Of a DNA stretch of 19,481 bases, positions 8,089-17,265 are shown piece by piece. The first letter of the stretch is position 1. Each line of letters starts with the position of its first letter. Source of the DNA: Lactifluus volemus (lineage: Eukaryota > Basidiomycota > Agaricomycetes > Russulales > Russulaceae); assembly GCA_022376515.1 (NCBI GenBank), contig WTXI01000521.1:1-19481 (forward strand), in the 5' to 3' direction. A program made the position numbers and the translations under genes. The notes under the pieces are model-generated. The model searched no databases, was not told where the DNA came from, and saw only the letters and a program-made list of their open reading frames with translations.

Positions 8089-8970
8089 TGTACGAGCTCT
8101 TGGGAGCCCGGGCGAGTTCGAAAGACAGAGGGGCCGGTTAAGGCAGGAGAGAGAGGGTACGATGAGGGCGCTTGCGGGACGATTCGGAATAGAGGGCACG
8201 AGGCGCTCGAAACGAGAACGCTACGCGGAGACGAAACGAGACGAAAAGTAGACCGATAGAGACGAGAAGAGGGAGAACGAGACTGATTTCTTCTGAGCAG
8301 ACAAAGTGATCCGAATCGACGAATGATTTATTGGATGCTCTTCCAGGCCAATGAGCAAGGCCTTATAACTACTTTTCTGCAGATCTGAGATAGATAACTA
8401 GAGTCCACGAAAATAGCAAGTTTCAATAGTTAGCTCAAGACTGTAATTCAGGAGGCAAGGGTGAAACACGAGAGTATAAAGAAAAGGAAGAAAAAGGAAT
8501 AGTAGATGTAGGTCTGTAAGGCGTCGGCCGTCGGGTCGCTGCATCGGACAACGCCCCGATGGGCTCAGGCCTCGCGCGAGGGCGCTTGATGATCCAAAAC
8601 GGGGAAAGTGAGGGCGGTAGTAGAGTAGTAAAACGCGATCGTGAGCGTCGTCTCGTAGTACCAGCCCTAGGAAAAGTCTGAAAGGAGTTAAGGTAACAGG
8701 TCCAGCAGAAATGAGTAGTCCAAAGAGAGTATGGTAAAGGTCCCAATAGCGGGCAATACCTGGTATGTACAAATGAAGGGGGATTGAGGGTTTTCTTGGC
8801 GAGTCTCAGCATCGGCCGAAAGTGCGTCGGTGTCGGTCGATGTCGAGGCGGACGAAGGTGAAGAGCGCGGAGTCGAGATAAGGTGTGACGTCCAAATCGG
8901 GTCGTGGTTGAGGGCCGGCGCGAGGTTGAAGATGTCGGATTTCAGGCCCAGCCGCTGAGCCTACCTTACA
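8089..8970 (-). repeat. 5' LTR (right copy), 882 bp
   Basis: This is the promoter-bearing LTR for the minus-strand element, and it appears identical to 734-1615. Its outer edge (8970) abuts the target duplication TTGG. The leader from its inner edge to the Gag ATG is about 98 nt. Confidence 0.96.
8361..8368 (-). promoter_or_regulatory. Possible TATA element in the 5' LTR
   Basis: The coding strand reads TTATAAGG here, with an AATAAA hexamer about 30 nt downstream at 8327-8332. The placement would suit a core promoter and R region, but there is no experimental or comparative support. Confidence 0.25.
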
Positions 8971-8974
8971 TTGG
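8971..8974. repeat. Target-site duplication, right copy (TTGG)
   Basis: This is the partner of 730-733. The next base is T, so the duplication may be TTGGT. Confidence 0.75.
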
Positions 8975-9282
8975 TAGGTGCTGATAAGGATATCAATGAA
9001 CTGTATGATCATTTTGGCCCCATTCCTCATATACATATCAACTTTCATCTTGTAACTTAGAAAGTATGGTTGACAGATCATGAAATCTGTTTTGGCAACA
9101 CAATGAGTTTGCTGACAGCATTGCAGCCATGAAAAATGGATTAAGAGACCAGATCTGGTGTTGTGCTTGGATGCTGCCTCTCAGTCAACAACTTTTCTCA
9201 TCGAAGATTTGAACATCAACGACCTTCTCGTAGAGTCCGTGGTACGTATCACGACTTCAGTCAACTTGCATTCGGAGCTTTA
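8971..9282 (+). pseudogene. Decayed coding remnant, possibly a large fungal RHS/CRN-like protein
   Basis: The plus-strand frame reads GADKDINELYDHFGPIPHIH and then stops. After a frame change, HEKWIKRPDLVLCLDAASQS and FLIEDLNINDLLVES run to a stop at about 9282. The FGP-P motif after an acidic ELYDHF stretch, and the ITTSVNLHSEL-type ending, remind me of the large hypothetical proteins common in Agaricomycetes that resemble RHS or Crinkler-associated proteins. This is recall of a pattern, not a search result. Stops and frame changes with no clear splice sites suggest a pseudogene. The retrotransposon appears to have inserted into it. Confidence 0.35.
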
Positions 9283-9886
9283 GAAAAAAAAAGTCTGAGC
9301 GCGGGAGCGAAGCGTGCAAGGTCAAGGCGGCTGCGCTTCAGGCAAGGATTGCACCGAAGTTCATTCTTTCTGTGACACGTTCATCCTCCGATCAATCTAC
9401 CCATAGGCCGTGTATGAAGGAGGCTTCCCCGATGGCATTCCAGCCACGCGGCGGCTTCATCCTCGCAATTTGGTCACTGCTGATCGGTATCACCGTGGTC
9501 AGGCTCCAAAAAGCTGATGAAGATCGAACATGGTATCTTCTACGTGGCAGAGTTGACGCATTGACGAACCGAGTGGCGTTTGATCCATTCATTCTGAATA
9601 ACGAACACTTTTACACTTTTCAATCCTGGGCTGTCAGGTGTGGTCACTCAATCAAACGAGGTCACCATTCTTTTTGTTGTCCACAGCTACGCGAATACAG
9701 GGTGTTGGTGCCTTTTTTCTGGATCATGACTTTTGGTTTAAGGATATCTACCTCAAGGTATCAAACCTTCTATAGAAAACACGCTTGGAGAAGTCCGAGG
9801 AATTAGGCGTTCAGTGCGCTGCTAGTTGAGGCCGATGTAACGCGCACCGACCGGAAATTATGTATATACATATATCCCAAGGTTGA
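9283..9886 (+). pseudogene. Probable C-terminal remnant of the same decayed gene; otherwise non-coding
   Basis: An open plus-strand frame covers about 9372-9806. It opens with GTG; the first ATG is near 9414. It contains VAFDPFILNNEHFYTFQ followed by GHSIKRGHHSFC. The spacing of FDxFI, an aromatic-FQ and an HSIK motif resembles the C-terminal part of the large Agaricomycete hypothetical proteins suggested for 8971-9282. I see no intact gene structure. From about 9807 to 9886 there is AT-rich sequence that would be the 3' flank of the following minus-strand gene. Confidence 0.3.
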
Positions 9887-10992
9887 CTATTTATAAATAC
9901 CTTCTCTTAAACGCGCATTAGCTTGTGATACGGCACGGTAGATGTCTGTAGCAGCAGACTCGGGCAGACCATACAGCTGAAGTATCTGAGGGACCGCGTC
10001 ACGTCCGAGAAGCACCTTCTGTTCCTCGTCCTTCTTATCCTCAGAAACAGTTTGTTTTTTGCATCATGGAGCGCGTTTGAGGGTGCGAGTGACGTATAAA
10101 TGTCGTCTAAATCAGCATCGGAGTGTGGGACAATTGCACCACGCTGTAAGAGTGACTGTAGGTAATCCGATGCTTTGTATGCTAAAAAAAAGAGCGCATA
10201 AGAAGGACAGGACACCAGCAAGTGGAAGGTGGTGGTACCTCTATAATGTGACCATGACCGCCAAACACAGAAGAAAAATGGCAAGTTGGGTATCACGGCT
10301 GTCAATGGATTATTTTATACTGGGCGTGGCGGGTGTTGTATCATTGACACATACGGATCAGCATAAATGGTGCAGTCAGCGGTGCCAAAAGCATCCACAT
10401 ATAAAACCCCTTGCGGTGCCGTGGTGACCGCCTTGAAAGGATTGATTCAAGATGAGCCAATGGCGAAGTGCCAACGAATTTAGGATGGACAAGTGGGATC
10501 TTGTTTGTGGAGGCATGTTCAGCTCTAACGGTTATAGTCTGAGCTATGACACGTACGAATGCGGTTTTCTTCTGCTCCTCGGTTGGGCTTCTTGGATTAG
10601 AAAGTTTGGGACCCATGGAGGGATCCACGCCCTTCAAGGCCAGCTCCTCAAAGTCAACCCGGTCCACAAGCCTCTCTCCATACGCAAATACTTTATACTA
10701 TATCGCGAATGCTTTGAATCCGACCCTCGAGGCGATGATCGGAGACGACACGAAGGTTACTGACCTTCCATGAACTCTCCGGTGCTTTGCCAAACCGGGC
10801 CCAAATGCTGGTAGCCTTGCCAGTCGCCCAATCAATCAACCCAGTTCGCTTGTTTTCTGCCTTTGGGGGCATTTGGAAGTGATAATAGACCAATGGCGAG
10901 GGTTCTCCCGTATGTCTTGGGCCGCGTACGGAGCTGGTCAGAGGCAGGGCAATGATACGCATAGGGAGCCTAGCTTTTGATACGACAGACAT
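9887..10992 (-). CDS. Mitochondrial K+/H+ exchange-related protein (Mit_KHE1 type), with an apparent 1-base frameshift
   Basis: Yeast members of this family are linked to mitochondrial K+/H+ homeostasis at the inner membrane. Exons are 10765-10992, 10557-10697, 10355-10499, 10239-10298 and 9887-10181, joined by 56-67-nt GT-AG introns. Intron 10500-10556 (57 nt, no stop) could be retained. Recognisable pieces are MRIIALPLTSS near the start, PLVYYHFQ, DFEELALKGVDPSMGPKL, a hydrophobic segment FYMWMLLAPLTAPFMLIP, then VIPNLPFFFCVWRSWSHYR, AYKASDYL and the tail VLLGRDAVPQILQLYGLPES. The tail is in a different frame from the start of its exon; one base is missing near the T6 run at 10055-10060. 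Corrected length is about 289 residues. Start alternatives are 10992 and 10962. The N-terminus is basic, as in mitochondrial proteins. Confidence 0.8.
10055..10060 (-). other. Homopolymer at the frameshift of the Mit_KHE1-type gene
   Basis: Upstream of this run of six T (A on the coding strand) the good frame reads DLDDIYTSLAPSNALHD. Downstream the conserved frame reads EDKKDEEQKVLLGRD and has a stop just before the run. Exon lengths sum to a multiple of three only if one base is added here. I found no GT-AG pair in the right phase that would explain the change. Confidence 0.65.
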
Positions 10993-11225
10993 CGTGTTTT
11001 TTTGTGAAAAAAATCTCGCAGGGTAGACCACAGACGAAGGACAAAAGGCTCTTAGCGGTGAACGCGGACACTTAATAGAGTACCCGACGGCAAACGAACG
11101 CGCGTTGTTGGCCTCTTCACCGTGACGACTTGCGGGCGCTCCGACGGCCAGTTGATGAACTCGGCCCGGCTCGCGACTTTGACAATTTATCGGTCGTGTG
11201 TTCTCCTTCCTCGATCTAGTTAGCC
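10993..11225. promoter_or_regulatory. Divergent promoter region between Mit_KHE1-type gene and hypothetical gene
   Basis: This 233-bp gap lies between two divergent start codons. It must contain both promoters and 5' leaders. No clear TATA box stands out. Confidence 0.5.
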
Positions 11226-11663
11226 ATGAACTCGCCCCTCGAACCAGCATCCCCTGCATCATCCTCATCCGAGTCGCTTACGGATGATGTTTCTCAATCT
11301 CAAGAGTACTCCTCCCCAGCGACCAACGAGAAGGTGGAAAGATCGAGTTTTATATCCAACACTTTCGCCTTTGCCAAAAATGTCGCAAAGCGTCGTCTAC
11401 CCGGTGGATCTACCAAGACGACGAGCAATCGCGATTCCAAGGCGCGGCGTAGAGAGGGTAGCCACAGGAAGGGAGGCCAACCCGATCGGAAAGACAATGC
11501 CAAGGGTAAAGATGACCTCCTGGATGTTGCTCTCTTCGAAGAATTGAAAAGAAGTATGTCGTTCAATCGATAGGGTCGATATCATTTATTCTATCCCCCC
11601 CTTTTTTCTTTTGCAGAAATTGGAGACCCTCTCAACGACGACGTGATTAAACGTACTGCCTGA
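11226..11663 (+). CDS. Small basic hypothetical protein
   Basis: There are two exons, 11226-11553 and 11617-11663, with a 63-nt intron bearing GTATGT and a pyrimidine-rich TTTTGCAG end. The joined product is 124 residues. The N-terminus is Ser/Pro-rich and acidic (SPASSSSESLTDD); the middle is strongly basic (AKRRLPGG, KARRREG, HRKGG) and looks like a nuclear-localisation region. The C-terminus, LFEELKRKIGDPLNDDVIKRTA, is the part most likely to be conserved and is split by the intron, which supports the splice. I recognise no domain, signal peptide or membrane segment. Confidence 0.65.
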
Positions 11664-11881
11664 GTTGGTTGGTGCCCATGCATGAACACTATCGATGAAG
11701 GGGCTGACTCTGGCAGTGGGTACGATCGGTTAACTTTGTCAATTGTATTGTATATGTAGAGTGTAGAGTACAAGTGAGCGAGGCCAATAAGTCGTCTTTG
11801 TTATGCACGTGTAAATCACTGTGATCACCTTGTCAACTCTCCCATCGAGCCGAGTTTGCTTTCGGAAGCTCTTGTAATACC

Positions 11882-13096
11882 ATGTCTTCATTACTCATTC
11901 TCTTGACACTTTCAGGCTTGCTTGGTCTTACGTCCTATGGCTTTGGCATTCTCCCACTATCGTTCACGTTCTCAGGTGAGCGTATTGACGAAACCTAACA
12001 TCGACCTCGTCTCACACCGATAGTAGCAGCGCACATGTCGAAGCTTTCCTCTCTAGGAACCGGTCTTCTTTTGGGAGCCGCATTGGGCATCATTATACCA
12101 GAGTACGTCCGTGAGTTGCTCTGCTATTGTAACACTGGCCAATCATTGAGTTGACTTTACCATCCAGGGGAATCGAAGCGCTAGCGCACAGTCGACCATC
12201 CTCCCCGCTGGAAGGAACCTCAGTTGCCCTGCCACTTCTCTTTGGCTTTACGTTCATGCTCGTCGTGGAACAACTGAACTCGTCTCATGCAAATCACCCT
12301 CACCACCGCCTGCACACCTCGGACCATCATGCAGGTGCAACTTCACCCGACTCGGTTTTTGATGTCGAACTGGCCGAGACCGAGGATGGCGGAGATGATA
12401 CACCTCGTCAACAGCGCGCCAGCATCCCAAGGATCAACGTCGAGGGCGACTTGCCGCTCTCCGCATACCCGATCACCATTGGCCTCGTAGTTCACAGCTT
12501 GGCTGATGGCCTCGCCCTCGGAATGTCAGCGCTGTCAAAAAATGACGATTCTTCAGCGCCCTACGGCTTGTCTCTAGTGGTCTTTCTGGCTCTTGCGGTG
12601 CATAAGGGTGCGCATTCATTGAAAACGCTCTTTCCCTTCCGTTACTCACTTTGGTCATCATTTTCTACGCTCACGTAGCTCCAACCGCCCTCGCTTACAC
12701 GATTTCTCTCATGTCGACCTCCCTCTCGCGGGCGGACTGTAAAAGACACTTGTTGCTGTTCAGCACCTCAACACCGGTTGGAGCTATCGCCTCGTACGCG
12801 ACTTATTCGTATTTCGGTTCGGGGCAAGCAGACGGCGTCGGCACTGCTCTACTCATTTCTGTGAGTCCTGTTCAGAGGAACCTCAACAAGTACATTCAAC
12901 CAAGCGTCTTTAGGCAGGAAGTTTTCTCTATGTGGCAACCGTGCTGCAGCCAGTCTCTCATGATCGCTCATCATCCGAAGGGGTTAGCACAAAAACGCGA
13001 ATTTCTCTTCTCGTGTTGGGGATCTTCACCCCCTTTGCGATGGGCACTTTAATCGACCATGGTCACGGTCATAGCACAGGGGTCGTCCCGTCATGA
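11882..13096 (+). CDS. ZIP-family metal transporter (ZIP9/Atx2-like)
   Basis: Members move Zn2+ or Mn2+ into the cytosol; the ZIP9/Atx2 branch acts mainly at the Golgi or related membranes. Five exons (11882-11975, 12024-12102, 12168-12607, 12679-12860, 12914-13096) join in phase to 325 residues, close to the length I recall for this branch. The acceptor of intron 1 could also be three bases later. Eight hydrophobic segments are visible. TM1 and TM2 read GFGILPLSFTFS and LLLGAALGIIIPEGIEAL. TM4 has HSLADGLALG and TM5 has AVHKAPTALAY, the His/Asp/Pro metal-site motifs of ZIP proteins. Between TM3 and TM4 is a His-rich loop (HANHPHHRLHTSDHH) followed by an acidic stretch. The end carries DHGHGHS. 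It converges with TFC4, with 79 bp between the stop codons. Confidence 0.92.
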
Positions 13097-13175
13097 CCAA
13101 CAAAAGACTTACCTGGGAAGTGAGTCATTTGTACATAGATGGGTACAAAGAAAGGTGGCAATATTTTTCGTAGAT

Positions 13176-16100
13176 TTACAAAGTGAGCCAACGACGATAC
13201 AGGTCTTCGGCCAAGGCGTTTGCGCCAGTCGTTACAAATATTAGGGATAAGTTATAGGCAGCCTCTCTGGCCAATCCAACATCCTGCGCCAAGTTAACAT
13301 CGCCGACAGTTTCTATTGGAGAGAAGGTAGACATACGTCAGGGTTGTTTCTCGTCCTCTTCTCCGCTATTTCGAGTACGCGCTCATAGTGTTTGACTGCG
13401 AGACTATGAAGTCCTATGTCGACGGTGAGAACGATCATAAAAGGGATCAGAGACAACCCTTGCTCACCGAGCTGTTGAAACGCGCGACCAAAGTTATACT
13501 CAACTTCATCGGACTCGGCCGCCTCCGCTTGGCGGAGCGCACGGTATCGTGTAAGGAATGCCATTGCCTTGTGACATCGTTTGGCCGTCAGTCAGATGAT
13601 GATTGACGAGCAAGCTTCAAGTTTACTTTACCTGAGCGACGAGGTGATGCCTGTTGTCAGATTGCCGTTGCATTGCGCGACCCATTGAAGCGATCGCCAG
13701 TCCGAGACATATCATGGGGTCATTTGGACAATAGTCGTATGCGTGGAGAAGGTAGACTGAAGTCGCGGATTAAACCTTCCAAATCAGCAAAAAAAAGAGT
13801 TTTGGCACGCACAGATTGCGCTTTGGTAGCTCTTCCCTGCCAAACAGATGTGGCCGTACAGAGCGAAAATGGCGGGGTTATCCTTCGTTGGTGGCTGAGG
13901 CGCCGGGTTCTTCTCGTCGCCCTCCACGCCCTCTGGGTTAGGCTCATCCTCAGCGCCTTCCTCGGCTTCACCAGGTTTACTCATGCCCCAACGGCGAGGG
14001 ACCACATTCCACTTCAACGCCTCCTTATTATGTACGGCTGTGTCATATAGCCTCATTTCGCGAAACAGGTGCTTCTGCAAAGTGGAGGCAATAAACGCAT
14101 CCGTGGAGCGATAGCCACTTGCGACGCAGGCACAGAGCATACGCAGGGGTTCGTTATTGAACTGGTGGATGACGATGAACTTGCGGCAATGCTCGACAAC
14201 GATGGAATACCGTTGAGCGTAGATGGCACAGGCTGTATTGGTTTACGGTGGCGATCCAAGTAGAGGTACGGCGACACTCACCGATCAACGCGAGGCGTAT
14301 AGTGTCTTGACTTTGGCGGTCCACGTAGGCATTCGAAACCAGGACATGATTTAGAACTTCATCCGCGAGCTCGTATTCTCCGCGTTTCGTGAGAAGAAAT
14401 GCGTACTATGAAGCTCTTAGGTCCTTGCATAGTAGATATGTGAAGGGCCTTCACCTGCATAAACAACCGCAGCCAGTTGTCGAAGGTGACACTGCGGAAA
14501 TTGTCCACAGCCTTTGACTTGTTACTCTCGTTAGCACGGTCGTGAGAGAGCCTCACACGCTCTATTTGTAAAGTGAGCCACGAGAGCCAAGGTGCAGCCG
14601 TGGGCCGGTCCTTACCGATGTCCAAGTGAAGACGTGAAGCCATTTCGTCTTCACTTTCTTCAGTGGTTTTTGCTGACTGTTTCGCTCTCTTCGGTAGCAT
14701 TCCCCGGAATGGGTTGCTCTAGACAACGGAGGAATAAAGTCCGTTCGAACATCGCGATCGTACAAGTGTCGGGATGCTCACCCTAGATGTCCGGAATAGA
14801 TTTCTCGTTTCTCGGAACATGTCGACCAGTTTTTCTGCTTCGAGAATCCACTCCCGCTCCGCAAGTTCTTGACCCTCAGCACCTTGGGGGAGTAGCATCT
14901 TTGGCCAGAGTTCACGAAGAAGCTTATATCCGCGCTTTACTTCGTGTTCTTTCTTTCGCTCTAGTTCATGTAGTTGTGGCAGCGTCAACCTTCCCGTTTT
15001 CGATACTTTACTCTTCTTCTTGGTAGTCGACTCCTCAAAGAGCGAGGAACTCGGGGTATCCGCAGAGTGCGCACTGAGTGCGGCATCTTTAGGGCGTCTC
15101 TTTCGCGAGTCAATCACTGTGATGCGAGTTATATACAACACCTGTTCAACGATATTACGGTAAGACACACCTTGATATACAAGATCCAGGGCTTTTCGCG
15201 GCTCATGCAGCACCTCATATATCCCTGCCAATCGCATCTTGACATCGTTCAAGGATGCATCCAAGGAAAGTACTAGGAAAGTATTATGTTTGAACCAAGG
15301 GGGAAAAGACATCATTGATACATACTGGTTTCATAGACCTCAGCAGCGTCTTGAAGTTGTCCGAGCATGTGGTAACATGTCGCAACCTGGAGGAGAACAT
15401 GCAAGCTACTTGTCTGTGGGCGAGTAAGCAACAAGGTGACAAAATGTGTGGGGGCATACCCCCGCGTCCTGGCCAAGCATTTCGTAAATAGGCCGGGCTT
15501 GAGCGTACATTTCTCGATCAAAATATGCATCCGCGATTTCCACGAACAAGGCCGCATAGTCGACGATCTCCTGGCCCAAAACAATGCTGGCGTGGGCCTG
15601 GTTTGGGTCAGTATGTACAGCCTCACTCGAACGTTATGCATACACACCATGCCTTCTTCTATGTCACCCATCTTGATCCTCGCGACAGCTAGCCGATGTC
15701 GCGCGTTCACATCGAGTGGATACTTTCCAGGGGGTAGCTCGCGCTCGCGCCCATTCACCGTCCTCCAGTCTGCTTCATCGTATTCCCTATCATCTTCACA
15801 GGAGTCCCATAACTTCTGTGAGCCACGTCCCTGAAGCCATCGGCACCCGCTGCGTATGACACGGATGGCCTTCTCGAAATCGCCCATAGTGTTGAATAGG
15901 TCAGCGAGGACCAAAATTTCCATGAGACCGTATCCACCACCGGGAACTTCTTGGCCGGTTTCGGGATTAATGCCGTGACCCATTGGGAAGGTTTCCGAGT
16001 AGTGCGCGAGAGCGGCTTCGTACAACTGGGCACATAGATTGAGGTCGGAGAGTTCGATGAGAATAGGCCGAAGTTCCTCAAGGACTGCCAAGTCGTGTGG

Positions 16101-17117
16101 AATACGTTTCAATAGCGCAAGTAGCGAATTTCTCGCCTTATCGCGATTCAATATCGTAGGACGCGAAGTGACGGAAAACTCTCACCGTTCGATTGTCACC
16201 AATCTCCTTCGCAAGCGCTGCGCGGTCCCACAATGCGTTGAGGTTTGACTGATCTAGGTTGTGGACCTTTCCATAGCAGTACAGTGCCTGCTGACTGAAG
16301 CCCATTTCTCTGTGGTCGTCATGTATACTTAGGACATATCTCAGGCAATACCCATACGCACTTTGATTCTTTAGCCAGACGTTCCCATTCCTCGGCATCG
16401 TGGTGAAGATGTGCACCCATTATGCGAAGCTGCAGTGCTTTCTGAGGCTGTCCAAGGTCATGGTAGCAGTTAGCAAGCACAGACCACGCCGACGTTGCAC
16501 GAGGTTCTATTCGAATGACTTCCTGCATGGTTCGAATACTCTCCTGTATGTTTCCATCGATATATGCTTGGTTTCCCTCCCCAATAAGGGCTTTTACTTG
16601 CTGAGATAACGCCACTCCTGGGCGCCGACCATGATGCTGTACAGGAATTAGTTCAAGCCGTAATGTCTGATGATGGCAGAGACGTACTTTCTGTCGACTT
16701 TTGCCAATCCCAGACGCAGCTCTTAGGTCGTTTCGAAACTCTACTTCCTGTTCCTCAATGTTAAGATCCCATTCCTTGCCTAAGACGCCGATGGCAGACG
16801 CTTCATCAGCCAGCCTAATATTTTGGACCAAACGGCTCGAGACGATGACCACTTTAGAACAACGACAGTGACGAAAGATGCGATTTTGACACACTCAAAG
16901 TCCCCTTCTATACGAAGTTCAGCCCCTGGCAATTCAACATCCTCATTATTTCCTTCTTGTTCTCCGTCGGATGTGTGTCCTCCGCCTGAATTGGACCAAG
17001 TTGAACGCCAAAATTGAATAAAAATATCGACACACTATATGAAGAGCCTTCCTCAAACTCTGAATTTTCGCTGAAGGTAGAGCCATCGTCCTCAATATCA
17101 TCCTCTGCTGGGGTCAT
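13176..17117 (-). CDS. TFC4: TFIIIC TPR subunit Tfc4 / tau131 (RNA polymerase III transcription factor)
   Basis: This scaffold of the TFIIIC tauA module binds A-box DNA with its partners and recruits TFIIIB to Pol III genes in the nucleus. I traced 18 exons: 17036-17117, 16895-16985, 16688-16835, 16362-16636, 16186-16309, 15648-16136, 15460-15597, 15326-15413, 15171-15272, 14782-15116, 14616-14718, 14455-14561, 14282-14405, 13813-14232, 13632-13756, 13468-13567, 13337-13413 and 13176-13283. They sum to 3036 nt, giving 1011 residues; yeast Tfc4 is about 1025. All introns are GT-AG and 46-64 nt. An acidic N-terminus (EDDIEDDGS) precedes LRAASGIGK and then TPR repeats: ALSQQVKALIGEGNQAYID, AWSVLANCYHDLG, QQALYCYGKV, LVLADLFNTMG, ARPIYEMLGQD and EVLHEPRKALDLV. 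A charged linker (KKKSKVSK) and a second TPR array with FDNWLRLFMQYAF and VEYNFGRAFQQLG follow. The ending is AAYNLSLIF to RRWLTL. Confidence 0.93.
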
Positions 17118-17265
17118 GTCTTAGCAGTAAGTGAGCGGAGCGGAGCATCGAGGCGGGAAAATCGGTCCGGGCTGCTCTGATAGAGAAAGGATGCTTACGG
17201 TCACTTAAACCACTTTCTTCACGCGCCGCTGCTACGCTCACCTACGTTCCGTCTTTCTCCAACTC
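17118..17265. promoter_or_regulatory. Divergent promoter shared by TFC4 and the RNA triphosphatase gene
   Basis: Only 148 bp separate the two start codons, so regulatory sequence must be shared or overlapping. The side near the plus-strand start is C/T-rich, as in many fungal leaders. No TATA box is obvious. Confidence 0.5.

Larger units (their letters stand above)
734..8970 (-). mobile_element. Full-length Ty3/gypsy LTR retrotransposon
   Basis: The element is 8237 bp and reads right to left. It has 882-bp direct LTRs at both ends (5' LTR 8089-8970, 3' LTR 734-1615), each beginning TG and ending CA. A primer binding site lies just inside the 5' LTR and a short purine tract just inside the 3' LTR. 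The domain order Gag, zinc knuckle, aspartic protease, RT, RNase H, integrase is that of Ty3/gypsy (Metaviridae) and not Ty1/copia. I see no chromodomain after the integrase GPY/F module. The two LTRs look identical and the frames are long and open apart from one -1 offset in RT, so the insertion is recent. No envelope-like gene is present. Confidence 0.96.

Noticed and set aside
9372..9806. 144-codon plus-strand frame as an intact gene
   Set aside because: It has no ATG at its opening and no clear promoter or splice structure. It reads better as the tail of a decayed larger gene.
10693..11268. Long minus-strand frame extending upstream of the Mit_KHE1-type start
   Set aside because: The part above 10992 lies in the divergent promoter and overlaps the start of the opposite gene. 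Family similarity begins only at the MRIIALPL region.
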